DNA of 54,121 nt from Limnothrix sp. CACIAM 69d (GTDB taxonomy: Bacteria > Cyanobacteriota > Cyanobacteriia > CACIAM-69d): assembly GCA_001913845.2 (NCBI GenBank), contig MKGP02000071.1:1-54121 (forward strand). The letters are read 5' to 3'. Positions 7,653-16,595 of the stretch are shown here, piece after piece. Each line of letters begins with the position of its first letter. Position 1 is the first letter of the stretch. Both the position numbers and the translations under genes were made by a program. The notes under the pieces were generated by a model. That model had not been told where the DNA came from and did no database searches. It saw nothing but the letters and a program-made list of their open reading frames with translations.

Positions 7653-10412
7653 ATGCCTACCACCCTGACCCCCGGCGATATCGCGATCGTTGGCTATCAA
7701 CGCACGACCAGTAGTACCGACCCGGGCGTATTCCTCTTCATCAACCTAGTTCCTCTAACACCAGGAACCGAAATCTACTTCACTACGAAAGGCTGGCTAG
7801 GAACTAGTGCCGCTTCTGCATCACTCCGGACTGGTAATAATGAAGAGCTAATTAAGTTTACGGTGGGCGCAACCACAATCCCTCGGGGAGTGGTTATCAG
7901 CAGCGCTGCTACAGGATCATCATCCTTCTCTTGGACAACTAGTGGTGCGGTCACTGGAACCACTTCGAGTCAGTACAGTAGTCTCACTTTCAATACTGGG
8001 GGCGATCAGGTTATTGCATTCCAGGCAAGTAGTTCCTCTACTCCATTTAGTACTATTTCGCAGTATATCTATCAACTTGATTTTACCGGTGGTTTTGAGA
8101 GCTTTCCAACAACCGGATCAGATACAAACAGCGCTAAAATTGATGCCTTAGATGGTCAAAAAGCATTTGCTTCATTGACAAATACGACTATTCGTGAATT
8201 CTCCAACCTCAGTAGTTTTTCTGGTACTAGACAACAATGGCTAGATGCCATTAACAATTCTGCTAATTGGGGATCCCCAAGTAGTCTCACGCTGTATGCT
8301 GCGGGTGATTATAAGTCGGTTCAAATTCCTGTTCAAATTACAACCAGCGCAACCACTGGTTCCGAGGCTGGAACAACAGATATCACTGTCACTGCGACGA
8401 CTGATGATGGCAATGCTGCAACCGATGATTCAGTCGTAGGAAATCAGACAGTTACCTTAACGGTCACCGGAACAGGAATCACAACCGGTGACTACACCTT
8501 GAATGGGCTAACAAGCAGCACAGCCACTATCACAATTCCTGATGGAAAGACTTCGGGAACGGCTACTTTTAAGGTCGTCAATGACTCCATTGATGAGGAT
8601 GACGAGACCGCAACCCTAACTCTCAGCAGTCCCTCAAGTCGGCTGGTCTTGGGCACGACCACTTCTCAAAATATTACGATTACTGATAATGACACGGCGG
8701 GCTTAACCGTTACACCAACGACGGGTTTAACAACCACCGAAGGCGGCGGAACAACAGACTTTACGGTCAAGCTTCAATCTCAGCCTACCAATGATGTAAC
8801 TGTTTCTTTAACAAGCACAAACACGAGCGAAGGAACAGTTTCTCCCACTTCTCTAACGTTTACACCTATCAATTGGAATAGTGATCAGACAGTCACCATT
8901 AAAGGTGTCGATGATCTTGTGAAAGACGGTGATCAAGCCTATCAGATCAAGCTTGATCCTAGCTCCGTGGACGCTAAATATAATGGCTTGAGCGATGTAG
9001 CAGTTAACGTCAGTAATACGGACAATGACACGGCCGATATTGTACGCACACCAGCATCAGGACTAATTACTACCGAAGCTGGCGGCACGGCAACCTTTAC
9101 GCTAGTGCTGACCTCGCCACCCACCAGTAAAGTCACTGTTAATTTGACCAGTTCTGACACTACTGAAGGCACTGTTTTACCCGCTTCAGTGGAGTTTGAT
9201 AACACCAACTGGAGCACAACCAAAACTGTGACCGTTACGGGTGTTGATGACTCACTGGTGGATGGCAATATTGCCTACAGCATCAATGGCTCCCTAACGA
9301 GCAGTGATGCTAATTACTCAGGTAAAACCTTCGCGATTACAGCTAGTAACACCGATAACGACACGGCTAGCGGAGGTGGTTCCTCTGGAGGCGGCACTTC
9401 TGGAGGTACATCAGGAGGCAGCACACCAACCGGTGGAAGCAGCACACCAACCACCAGTGGCCCGGGAGTCGTGATCGATGCGTCGCGGGGCATTGTGATT
9501 AATGGCGGATCGAACTCGGGGTCAGGAGTCACTTTCCCGAATATTTCGACGATTACGCCGATCGGTAGTTCACGGGCCCCTGTTTGTAATCTGGCGACGC
9601 AGCCAGCACCTTTGCCCTTGCCTGATTTACCCGGGGTGCAGTTTCGGCCGAACTCGATCGCCCAGCCGGCCACGCTGGGCCGCAACTCTAGCGATTTCAT
9701 TACCGGATCGGATCGCAGCGAAGAGATTCGGGGTGGCGAGGGAGCCGATCGCATCATTGGGCTAGGCGGCAACGATAACCTCTACGGCGATGTGGGCAAC
9801 GACCAGCTCAACGGCAACGCGGGGGATGATGTGGTGCAAGGGGGCCCCGGGCGCGATCGGATCTTTGGGGGCAGTGGTCAGGATGCCCTGTGGGGCGGCC
9901 GCGATGATGATTTTCTGTGGGGTGATTTGGGCCAAGACCTGCTGGTGGGCGGCGCGGGCAATGACACCCTGTTTGGCGATCTCGATGGGGGAGTAACCCG
10001 AGATCTCCTGGGCAGCGAAGCGGATGCCGATCGCCTGTTGGGTGGCGAAGGTAATGATCTGTTGGTTGGTCAGAATGGCGACGATACCTTGGGCGGCGGC
10101 AATGGCAATGACACCCTCTTTGGTGGTTGGGGCAAAGATCTGCTGTTAGGCAACGATGGAGATGATTGGCTAGACGGTGGCCAAGGCGACGATACCTTGG
10201 GCGGTGGCGCGGGACGGGATACGTTCGTGTTGGGCGATCGCCCCGGAACCGTCACAATTCTGGACTTTGAGCGAGGAGTCGATCGCATCACCGGCCTCGA
10301 TTTTGGTCAGGTCACCTTCGAGTCTGTGGGCTGCGATACGAAGGTAATGCTGGGTAAGCGAGTGGTGGCATACCTGGTGGGCGCTCCCGCTGACGGCATT
10401 AGCGGCTTTTAG
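7653..10412 (+). CDS. Calx-beta and RTX repeat surface/secreted protein
   Basis: A 919-residue extracellular-type protein without an N-terminal signal peptide. Residues 1-220 are an unrecognised Ser/Thr-rich domain. Residues about 225-345 form a Calx-beta-type domain (DDSIDEDDETATLTL, then ITDNDTAG). Residues 351-455 and 462-570 are two related beta-sandwich repeats sharing TTEGGGT/TTEAGGT, NW and GVDD motifs. A Gly/Ser/Thr linker (573-603) leads to a C-terminal array of GGxGxD nonapeptides (about 685-870), which bind calcium in RTX proteins, and a short end cap. RTX proteins are usually exported by type I secretion through a C-terminal signal; no transporter gene is adjacent. GAGGAAG precedes the ATG. 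Function (adhesin, S-layer or sheath component) is not determined. Confidence 0.8.
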   Translation: MPTTLTPGDIAIVGYQRTTSSTDPGVFLFINLVPLTPGTEIYFTTKGWLGTSAASASLRTGNNEELIKFTVGATTIPRGVVISSAATGSSSFSWTTSGAVTGTTSSQYSSLTFNTGGDQVIAFQASSSSTPFSTISQYIYQLDFTGGFESFPTTGSDTNSAKIDALDGQKAFASLTNTTIREFSNLSSFSGTRQQWLDAINNSANWGSPSSLTLYAAGDYKSVQIPVQITTSATTGSEAGTTDITVTATTDDGNAATDDSVVGNQTVTLTVTGTGITTGDYTLNGLTSSTATITIPDGKTSGTATFKVVNDSIDEDDETATLTLSSPSSRLVLGTTTSQNITITDNDTAGLTVTPTTGLTTTEGGGTTDFTVKLQSQPTNDVTVSLTSTNTSEGTVSPTSLTFTPINWNSDQTVTIKGVDDLVKDGDQAYQIKLDPSSVDAKYNGLSDVAVNVSNTDNDTADIVRTPASGLITTEAGGTATFTLVLTSPPTSKVTVNLTSSDTTEGTVLPASVEFDNTNWSTTKTVTVTGVDDSLVDGNIAYSINGSLTSSDANYSGKTFAITASNTDNDTASGGGSSGGGTSGGTSGGSTPTGGSSTPTTSGPGVVIDASRGIVINGGSNSGSGVTFPNISTITPIGSSRAPVCNLATQPAPLPLPDLPGVQFRPNSIAQPATLGRNSSDFITGSDRSEEIRGGEGADRIIGLGGNDNLYGDVGNDQLNGNAGDDVVQGGPGRDRIFGGSGQDALWGGRDDDFLWGDLGQDLLVGGAGNDTLFGDLDGGVTRDLLGSEADADRLLGGEGNDLLVGQNGDDTLGGGNGNDTLFGGWGKDLLLGNDGDDWLDGGQGDDTLGGGAGRDTFVLGDRPGTVTILDFERGVDRITGLDFGQVTFESVGCDTKVMLGKRVVAYLVGAPADGISGF

Positions 10413-10805
10413 GCCGGCTGGCTGAGGGTTGCTGGTGGCTGCTGGCCAATGGCTGGGGAAATGGGGCCGATTTTGAAGCGATCGGCTCCCTTTTCAGGAT
10501 CGTTTGCTCAAAATTTGGGAGCTGGTTTCAGGGCGATCGACTCCTAAAACCTCTATCAGCTACGCCATTAATCGAAAACTATAGAAGTATTTAGGAATCT
10601 CCAGTGAAATCGATCGTCATCGATCAGAATCAGGCGCAAATGACCAGTAACTGCCAACAGATGAGCTATATATGAATGAGCGGATCGAATATCCTAAAAT
10701 TCGTCGTAGCTGACCACATCATTGCTACCATTGCAAGCTCGCGCTGGTATTCTGACCGCAAAGGCAAAATCGATGTTTAGGCCCTCAAGGCCTGAGTCGT
10801 CGGTT
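10413..10805. other. spacer after the RTX gene
   Basis: No gene recognised. A short hairpin at 10466-10486 (GCCGAT/ATCGGC, 9-base loop) followed by TCCCTTTTC may be a weak terminator for the RTX gene. The rest, up to the repeat element at 10806, shows nothing I can name. Confidence 0.35.
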
Positions 10806-10939
10806 AGGGGATGTCTGAAAAGCCAAAACGGCTATCTTGTGGGTCTCATCGATCGACGACAAGGGGCTTAGGCCCCCTGCCCCGAAGGCAGCTTTTGCCT
10901 TGCCAGTACCCCAAGTCACGTCTCGGACATTCTTCTAGG
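10806..10939. mobile_element. MITE-like element, short copy
   Basis: This 134-base element starts with GGGATGTCTGAAAAGCC and ends with CGTCTCGGACATTCTTCTAG, imperfect inverted repeats of each other. Both ends, plus the adjacent interior (CCAAAACGGCTATCTTGTGG at the left and CCCCAAGT at the right), match the element at 2516-2796. A near-palindrome, CAAGGGGCTTAGGCCCCCTG, lies inside. It has no coding capacity. It sits about 75 bases upstream of the STAS-glycosyltransferase gene and could affect its promoter. Confidence 0.6.
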
Positions 10940-11013
10940 GGTGCAACAGGATATTCGTAACTGTCTTCAGTTTCAGGTTCAACTGCTAATCATCGCGTGA
11001 TTCGCACGGTTCT

Positions 11014-12009
11014 ATGACTTCGCAGCCGACTAGTATTGGTGTTTCAACTGTGGCTGGAACCACTGAAACGGTTCTTCATATCCCTGAGCGCCTCTCTGTT
11101 CTGGAAGCCGTTGATTTTAAGGACACCTGCAAAATGCTCTGTGAATCGGAATCGCTTCCGGTTCAAATCACCCTGGACTTCAGCCGCACCGCTTTTGTGG
11201 ATAGCAGCGGTATTGGTGCATTGGTCAGTAGCTATAAGCTGGCCCATGCGACGGGTGTGAGCTTTGTGCTGCGGGATGTGCAGCCGCCAGTGATGGCCGT
11301 GCTGTCCATGACTGGTTTGGATGCGATGTTGCCGATCGAACGGGCCACCGCCCCCATGAGCACCAAGGCTGCATCGGAAGAGGTGTTGCCACCGGCCACT
11401 CACCCCTCGGTGCGATCGTGGGTGAAGCGCACCCTCGATATTGCGGGTTCATTGGTGGGGCTGACCATTTTGGGCGTTTTGTTTGTTCCCCTCGCGATCG
11501 CGATTCGTCTTGATAGCCCCGGCCCCATTCTCTTTAGCCAGTCCCGTTGCGGTTGGATGGGTAAGCGGTTTCGGCTTTGGAAATTTCGCTCCATGGTTTC
11601 TGATGCAGAAGCCCGGCGTAAGGAGGTCAAAAACCAAGCTGAGGGTGCGTTCTTCAAGAATGACAACGATCCCCGCATTACTCGCATTGGTCGTTTTTTG
11701 CGCCGCACCAGCCTGGACGAGTTACCCCAATTCTGGAATGTGTTGCGGGGAGATATGAGCCTGGTGGGCACTCGGCCGCCCACGCCTGATGAGGTGGAGC
11801 GCTATGAGGTTCCCCAATGGCAGCGGTTAGATGTGCGTCCTGGAATGACCGGTGAGTGGCAGGTTAATGGGCGATCGACGGTGAAAAAATTTGAGGACGT
11901 GATTCGCCTAGACCTGAAATATCAGGAAAACTGGAGCTTGAAGCACGACTTAAAACTCATTCTCAAAACCGTCGCACTGCTGTTTTCCCGCAGCAGCGGC
12001 GCAATGTAG
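11014..12009 (+). CDS. STAS domain fused to polyprenyl-phosphate sugar transferase
   Basis: Two domains sit in one 331-residue chain. Residues about 15-115 are a STAS (anti-sigma-antagonist) domain: LDFSRTAFVDSSGIGALV matches the SpoIIAA/RsbV phosphorylation loop, with Ser65 in DSSG as the expected phospho-acceptor. Residues about 136-327 are a bacterial sugar transferase of the WcaJ/WbaP/CpsE type: a KRTLDIAGS membrane hairpin, DSPGPILFSQ.R.G, FRLWKFRSM, the catalytic-region LRRTSLDELPQFWNVLRGDM, SLVGTRPP and RPGMTGEWQVNGRS. That family attaches a sugar-phosphate to a lipid carrier to begin exopolysaccharide or O-antigen synthesis. The next gene, 13 bases downstream, encodes an RsbW-like ATPase, the natural kinase partner of a STAS domain. 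I infer that polysaccharide initiation is controlled by a partner switch. No clear ribosome binding site precedes the ATG. Confidence 0.9.
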   Translation: MTSQPTSIGVSTVAGTTETVLHIPERLSVLEAVDFKDTCKMLCESESLPVQITLDFSRTAFVDSSGIGALVSSYKLAHATGVSFVLRDVQPPVMAVLSMTGLDAMLPIERATAPMSTKAASEEVLPPATHPSVRSWVKRTLDIAGSLVGLTILGVLFVPLAIAIRLDSPGPILFSQSRCGWMGKRFRLWKFRSMVSDAEARRKEVKNQAEGAFFKNDNDPRITRIGRFLRRTSLDELPQFWNVLRGDMSLVGTRPPTPDEVERYEVPQWQRLDVRPGMTGEWQVNGRSTVKKFEDVIRLDLKYQENWSLKHDLKLILKTVALLFSRSSGAM

Positions 12010-12022
12010 TTAGGCGAGTCAC

Positions 12023-12634
12023 ATGGGCGCGCGTCCTCAAGGTTCGATCAAATCAAACCGCTTTAAATCTCTGCGCGGCCGCCTTGCCTGGTTGCGAGAT
12101 TGCTTGCGGCCCCGTCGCTGGCAGCAATGGTGGACTCAAGGGGTGGGGCCCCGTCTGCACCATTGGTGGGACTATCAAACGGATAACCGCTGGATGCCCA
12201 CCAGCCATCAATCGCACCTACACCTCACAACGGATCTTCAGGAACTGCCTTCGCTGTTGCAGTGGTTTGATGTCATTTTGAAGCGGGCTATTCCTGAATC
12301 GCTGCCGCCACAATTTTTGTGGGAGTGCCAGTTAATTCTGACGGAAGGGTTTACGAATGCGGCTCGCCATGCACACCATCACCGTCCTCCCCACACCCCG
12401 ATCGTGGTTGAAGTGGGCCGTTGCGGGCGTTGTTTAAATATTCAAATTTGGGATTACGGCGATCCCTTTGATTGGGACGCGAAGTTGGCTTTACTGAAAC
12501 AAGAAAAACGCAGTCCTCTGGATAAGGAATCAGGACGAGGATTGATGTTTATGGAGCAATTGTCGCGGCGGGTGCGTTACCGTCGCTATGGCAAACGCAA
12601 TTGCTTGATGGTTCAAAAATCGTTCCCCAGTTAG
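12023..12634 (+). CDS. RsbW/SpoIIAB-like ATPase (anti-sigma factor kinase type)
   Basis: A 203-residue protein with a GHKL HATPase_c_2 fold. The N-box is ILTEGFTNAARHA, G1 is IWDYGDPFD and G2 is ESGRGLMFMEQL, in the order and spacing of RsbW-type Ser/Thr kinases. The first ~60 residues are Arg/Trp-rich and basic (RGRLAWLRDCLRPRRWQQWW), which is not typical of RsbW and could be a membrane-binding or nucleic-acid-binding extension. The gene starts 13 bases after the STAS-glycosyltransferase gene and should be co-transcribed. The likely substrate is Ser65 of that neighbour. No sigma factor gene is nearby, so the partner switch may act on the enzyme rather than on transcription. Confidence 0.85.
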   Translation: MGARPQGSIKSNRFKSLRGRLAWLRDCLRPRRWQQWWTQGVGPRLHHWWDYQTDNRWMPTSHQSHLHLTTDLQELPSLLQWFDVILKRAIPESLPPQFLWECQLILTEGFTNAARHAHHHRPPHTPIVVEVGRCGRCLNIQIWDYGDPFDWDAKLALLKQEKRSPLDKESGRGLMFMEQLSRRVRYRRYGKRNCLMVQKSFPS

Positions 12635-12686
12635 CTTTCCGATTCGCTGTTAGGGATCAGAGGTTATGACCTGTTGTCCTGTCCTG

Positions 12687-12832
12687 GGATCTGGTGAAAA
12701 CAGTTGATCTGCCATGCTCTAATCAACCCAGACAAGGGGCTTAAGCCCCTTGCTCTCCAAGATCCAGTGAAGGCGGTTGATCTGCCATACTCTAATCAAC
12801 CCAGACAAGGGGCTTAAGCCCCTTGCTCCGCA
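12687..12832. repeat. 73-bp tandem duplication with 20-bp palindrome
   Basis: Two near-identical 73-base units (12687-12759 and 12760-12832) each contain GTTGATCTGCCAT, CTCTAATCAACCCAGA and the perfect 20-bp palindrome CAAGGGGCTTAAGCCCCTTG (12733-12752 and 12806-12825). The palindrome and about 60 bases after the second unit (to 12884) also match 2648-2731 inside the long MITE-like element. The repeat block reaches the stop codon of the convergent GT2 gene. The palindromes could act as bidirectional transcription terminators. Confidence 0.75.
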
Positions 12833-12881
12833 CGATCCGTTAACGGTGGAATCAGGGTTTCAGGTGATTTGACGACAGACC

Positions 12882-14078
12882 CTAGGAACTTTGGGTTAAA
12901 GGGCGGCCGCGCCAAGTCCATCCCCAACCGGTTTCGACTTTGATGATTGAGGCGATCGCGATCGCGAAAACCAAAACGCCCCCCACCCCCATCAGCCACC
13001 AGTAGCGTAGGGATTGGTCAGTTTGTTGGGCGATCGCCCAGCGCATCCCGCAAACGGCGATCGTGGTGGTGAGTGCCAGCCCACAGGACGCAAAGCCAAG
13101 GAGAGAGGGGCCGTCAATCAGTAACCCGATCGCCCCGATCAATAACCCCAACCAGGGCATGGCAAACACGCCGAATAACCCCGCTGCTGAGATCAGGGTT
13201 TTGGGGATGTTGTTTTGGTTGGCAATGTGCCAATGCTTAGTCCAGCCTTCCCACAGGGCCGCAAAGTTCTGGTACATCCGCACGCGCATTAACCCCAGCC
13301 CCAGCGCGAAATGGAGCGATCGCCCACTTTGGCGAATCTGGCGGGCGAGGGCCAGGTCTTCGGTTAATTCATAGCCCACGGCGGCATGGCCACCAATGGC
13401 GGCATAGCTCGATCGCCGAAAGAACATGAAGGGGCCCGCCGCAAAGGCCGTGGGTGACTCGGGATCGTTCAAGGTGCGGAAGTCAAAAGCAATGGCCATG
13501 GCGCTGGCCACAATGGGCTGCACCAACCATTCTGAGAGGCAGCCACAAACCAACAGGGGGGCGCAACTGAGCAAGTCGATTTGTTGGCGATCGGCCAGGG
13601 TCAAGGCGGCCCCGATCGCCCCAGGAGCTAACCGCACATCGGCATCAATAAACAGCAAATAATCTACGGTTTCCCCGATCGCCTCTGTCACTTGGACACA
13701 GGCCCAGTTTTTGCCTAACCACAATTGCTCCGTGGGGCGCGGGGGCACTCGCAGCACCCGCAACCGGGCATCGGTGGGCATCAAGGCTGCGGCCAGGGCC
13801 AAGGTGCGATCGCTCGATTGGTCATCGGCGACCCACACTTGTAATTCCACAGTGTCCGGTAGCTCACTGGCCAAGACCGATCGCACGCAATCCACGATGT
13901 TCACTTCTTCGTTGTAGGCGGGAATCACCACTGCAATCGATCGAGCCGGAACCTCCGCGAGATCCACCGGCTCCAGCCGCGATGCACCGGCCAAGGACTG
14001 GCACGATCGCACCCAAAAGATCCCGATTCCTAACCCGGACAGGGCCAAGAGTCCATCCAGAATCAGCCAACCCACCAT
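12882..14078 (-). CDS. membrane-bound family 2 glycosyltransferase (CruG/HpnB-like)
   Basis: A 398-residue GT2 enzyme. An N-terminal membrane segment is followed by the GT-A core: VVIPAYNEEVNI, ADDQSSDRT, the metal-binding LLFIDADVRL, a GPFMFFRRS acceptor region and ELTEDLALARQIR. Then comes the Q/RxxRW-type region (RMYQNFAALWEGWTKHW) and three to four C-terminal helices ending in TWRGRPL. This architecture matches carotenoid (CruG, CrtQ) and hopanoid-associated (HpnB) transferases. CruG glycosylates myxol in cyanobacteria and would be my first guess, but its usual neighbour cruF is not here, so I leave the symbol blank. The stop codon lies at the edge of the repeat block shared with the MITE-like element. 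Confidence 0.75.
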   Translation of the reverse strand: MVGWLILDGLLALSGLGIGIFWVRSCQSLAGASRLEPVDLAEVPARSIAVVIPAYNEEVNIVDCVRSVLASELPDTVELQVWVADDQSSDRTLALAAALMPTDARLRVLRVPPRPTEQLWLGKNWACVQVTEAIGETVDYLLFIDADVRLAPGAIGAALTLADRQQIDLLSCAPLLVCGCLSEWLVQPIVASAMAIAFDFRTLNDPESPTAFAAGPFMFFRRSSYAAIGGHAAVGYELTEDLALARQIRQSGRSLHFALGLGLMRVRMYQNFAALWEGWTKHWHIANQNNIPKTLISAAGLFGVFAMPWLGLLIGAIGLLIDGPSLLGFASCGLALTTTIAVCGMRWAIAQQTDQSLRYWWLMGVGGVLVFAIAIASIIKVETGWGWTWRGRPLTQSS

Positions 14079-14205
14079 AGTCTCGTCACCAGTCTTGTCA
14101 CCGCTGCTGTGCCTGGTCTCGCAGGCATCGATCCCCTATGCACCAATCCCTATGCACCAATCCAATGGATTCGTACTCAACCAATGCACTCATCCTAAAT
14201 GACAA

Positions 14206-14236
14206 GCGACCGGGTAGGGATAACCTGCCCGATCGC
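14206..14236 (-). terminator. hairpin downstream of dnaK
   Basis: GCGACCGGGTAGG (14206-14218) pairs with CCTGCCCGATCGC (14224-14236) over 13 positions with two G-T wobbles and a 5-base loop. In the leftward direction it is followed by TTGTCATTT. It lies about 100 bases beyond the dnaK stop and upstream of the GT2 start, so it plausibly ends the dnaK transcript. Confidence 0.55.
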
Positions 14237-14332
14237 TCCTGGAATGACTCTGAAACAACCCTAAAGCGAAGTGAATTTCAGCGGCTGAGCTTCACCTGAG
14301 TTTTAGGGCCAGGTTTCGCACCCGAGTTTGGG

Positions 14333-16231
14333 TTACTTCGTTTCCGAGAATTCCGCATCGATCACATCATCACCATCGCTACTGGTCGAACTATCCCCAG
14401 CGGGTGCATCCGGAGCGGCCGCATCCGGGGCCCCTTGCTGATACACCGACGACCCGATCGTATACAGCGCCTGTTGCAGGGCCTCCACCTGGGTCTTGAT
14501 GGCTGGGTAATCTTCCTTCTGCAACGCATCCTTCAGGCTGGCGATCGCGGCCTCGGCCGTGGCCTTTTGGTCGTCAGAGATCTTGTCTTCCAGTTCCTTC
14601 AGTTGCTTCTCAGCCTGGTAGACCAGCGAGTCGCCTTGGTTCTTCAGGTCGATTTGTTCGCGGCGTTCCTTGTCGGCGGTGGCGTTGCGCTCCGCATCCT
14701 GCACCATCCGCTCCACATCGTCCTTCGGCAGGGTCGATGCACCGGTAATGCTGATCGACTGTTCCTTGCCCGTGCCCTTGTCCTTGGCGGTCACGTTCAG
14801 GATGCCGTTCGCGTCGATGTCGAAGGTCACTTCGATTTGCGGTACACCCCGGGGTGCAGCCGGAATTCCATCCAAGCGGAAGGTTCCCAAGCTCTTGTTA
14901 TCGTTGGCGAACTCGCGCTCCCCTTGCAGAATGTGAATTTCCACATTGGTTTGGCCGTCGGCCGCCGTCGAGAACACCTCGGACTTCTTGGTGGGGATGG
15001 TGGTGTTGCGAGGGATGATCTTGGTCATTACGCCGCCCAGGGTTTCCACACCCAGCGACAGCGGAGTCACATCCAACAGCAGGATGTCCTTCACTTCCCC
15101 AGCCAGCACGCCACCTTGAATTGCAGCGCCCACGGCCACCACTTCATCGGGGTTGACGCTTTGGTTGGGTTCCTTGTCCAGAACGCGGCGCACCAGGTCT
15201 TTGATGGCCGGGATCCGGGTTGAACCGCCCACCAACACCACTTCGTCAATGTCAGTCTTGGTCAGCTTGGCATCGCGCAGGGAGTTCTCAACGGGGATCC
15301 GGCAGCGATCGATCAGATCAGCGCACAGCTCTTCAAACTTGGCCCGGGTCAGGGTCAAGTCCAAATGCTTGGGCCCGTCCTGGGTCGCCGTAATGAAGGG
15401 CAGGTTGATTTCGGCTTGGGTAACGCTCGACAGCTCAATCTTGGCCTTTTCGGCGGCTTCCGTCAGCCGTTGCAGGGCTTGCTTGTCCTTGCGCAGGTCA
15501 ATGCCTTCGCTGGCTTGGAACGTGTCGGCCAGGAAATCCACAATCTGCTTGTCGAAGTCATCGCCGCCCAGGTGGGTATCTCCCGAGGTGGCCAGCACTT
15601 CAAACACGCCGTCGCCCACTTCCAGCACCGATACGTCAAACGTACCGCCGCCCAAGTCGAAGACCAAAATCGTTTCGTTTTCTTTTTTATCAAGACCGTA
15701 AGCCAGCGATGCGGCGGTCGGTTCGTTGATAATCCGCAGCACTTCTACGCCTGCGATTTTGCCTGCGTCTTTGGTGGCTTGGCGTTGGGAGTCGTTAAAG
15801 TATGCGGGAACCGTAATTACCGCTTGGGTAACGGGTTCACCGATATATTTGCTGGCATCTTCGATCAGCTTCCGCAGCACTTGGGCGGAAATTTGTTCCG
15901 GAGCGTATTTTTCACCCTTAGCTGTGCAGTCAATGCGAACGTTACCACTGACGTTAGCGACCGTGTAGGCTACCTCGGTGGCTTCGTGGGTGATTTCTTC
16001 AAAGCGACGACCAATGAAGCGCTTGACCGAGTAAAAGGTGTTCTCGGGGTTCATCACCGCTTGGCGCTTGGCAATTTGACCAACGAGTTTGTCGCCGTTT
16101 TTTGCGTAGGCCACGACTGAAGGGGTTGTTCTGAAACCTTCGGCGTTGGCGATGACGGTGGGTTTGCCGCCTTCCATTACGGCAACGCAAGAGTTGGTGG
16201 TTCCGAGGTCAATTCCGACGACTTTGGCCAT
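14333..16231 (-). CDS. dnaK: molecular chaperone DnaK (Hsp70)
   Basis: A complete 632-residue Hsp70. ATPase domain: [33 protein letters not shown], the adenosine loop [25 protein letters not shown] and [11 protein letters not shown]. The interdomain linker is [11 protein letters not shown]. The substrate-binding domain with its helical lid extends to about residue 600. The tail is Ala/Ser/Asp-rich and ends in [12 protein letters not shown], close to the EEVDAEF-like DnaK signature. It resembles the main housekeeping DnaK2 type of cyanobacteria, which carry several paralogues. grpE and dnaJ are not adjacent, and I saw no CIRCE element in the upstream spacer. Confidence 0.97.
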   Translation of the reverse strand: MAKVVGIDLGTTNSCVAVMEGGKPTVIANAEGFRTTPSVVAYAKNGDKLVGQIAKRQAVMNPENTFYSVKRFIGRRFEEITHEATEVAYTVANVSGNVRIDCTAKGEKYAPEQISAQVLRKLIEDASKYIGEPVTQAVITVPAYFNDSQRQATKDAGKIAGVEVLRIINEPTAASLAYGLDKKENETILVFDLGGGTFDVSVLEVGDGVFEVLATSGDTHLGGDDFDKQIVDFLADTFQASEGIDLRKDKQALQRLTEAAEKAKIELSSVTQAEINLPFITATQDGPKHLDLTLTRAKFEELCADLIDRCRIPVENSLRDAKLTKTDIDEVVLVGGSTRIPAIKDLVRRVLDKEPNQSVNPDEVVAVGAAIQGGVLAGEVKDILLLDVTPLSLGVETLGGVMTKIIPRNTTIPTKKSEVFSTAADGQTNVEIHILQGEREFANDNKSLGTFRLDGIPAAPRGVPQIEVTFDIDANGILNVTAKDKGTGKEQSISITGASTLPKDDVERMVQDAERNATADKERREQIDLKNQGDSLVYQAEKQLKELEDKISDDQKATAEAAIASLKDALQKEDYPAIKTQVEALQQALYTIGSSVYQQGAPDAAAPDAPAGDSSTSSDGDDVIDAEFSETK

Positions 16232-16595
16232 AGGGGTATTGCTGCTTCTGAGGCGATTGGGAAAATTTGGCTGTATTTCTTGCTTTCTATAGTGGTTCGT
16301 GGGGGCGAGATGATGAAGGGGTATTTACCGAACCGGCTTGATGGCGGTTTTAGGCGTTGGGGGCATGGTTGAGGCAAGTTTGGGCCCTGGCGATCGCCCC
16401 TGAAGAAACCGCCAGGGACACCTATGAGAGCTGGTGATGTGGTTGTGATTCACAGCAAATTTGGAGTGAATTTGGGGTGCATTGGGATCAATTGGGGGAT
16501 CAATGGGATAGATGGGATCGATCTCAATCACTCGTAAATTGCTCAGATTGAGCACCCCAAGCGAGATCGACTGCCTGGGGTGATCATTAGGAATG
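16232..16595. other. spacer upstream of dnaK
   Basis: No gene recognised in about 360 bases. The stretch 16488-16530 is made of GGGATCAATT-like degenerate repeats. The dnaK promoter should lie at the left end; a TATAGA near 16285-16290 on the minus strand is a possible -10 box, but I found no well-spaced -35. Confidence 0.3.

Noticed and set aside
14435..16120. Long plus-strand frames opposite dnaK (262 and 251 codons)
   Set aside because: They are antisense to a fully conserved DnaK; long open shadows are common opposite highly biased genes.
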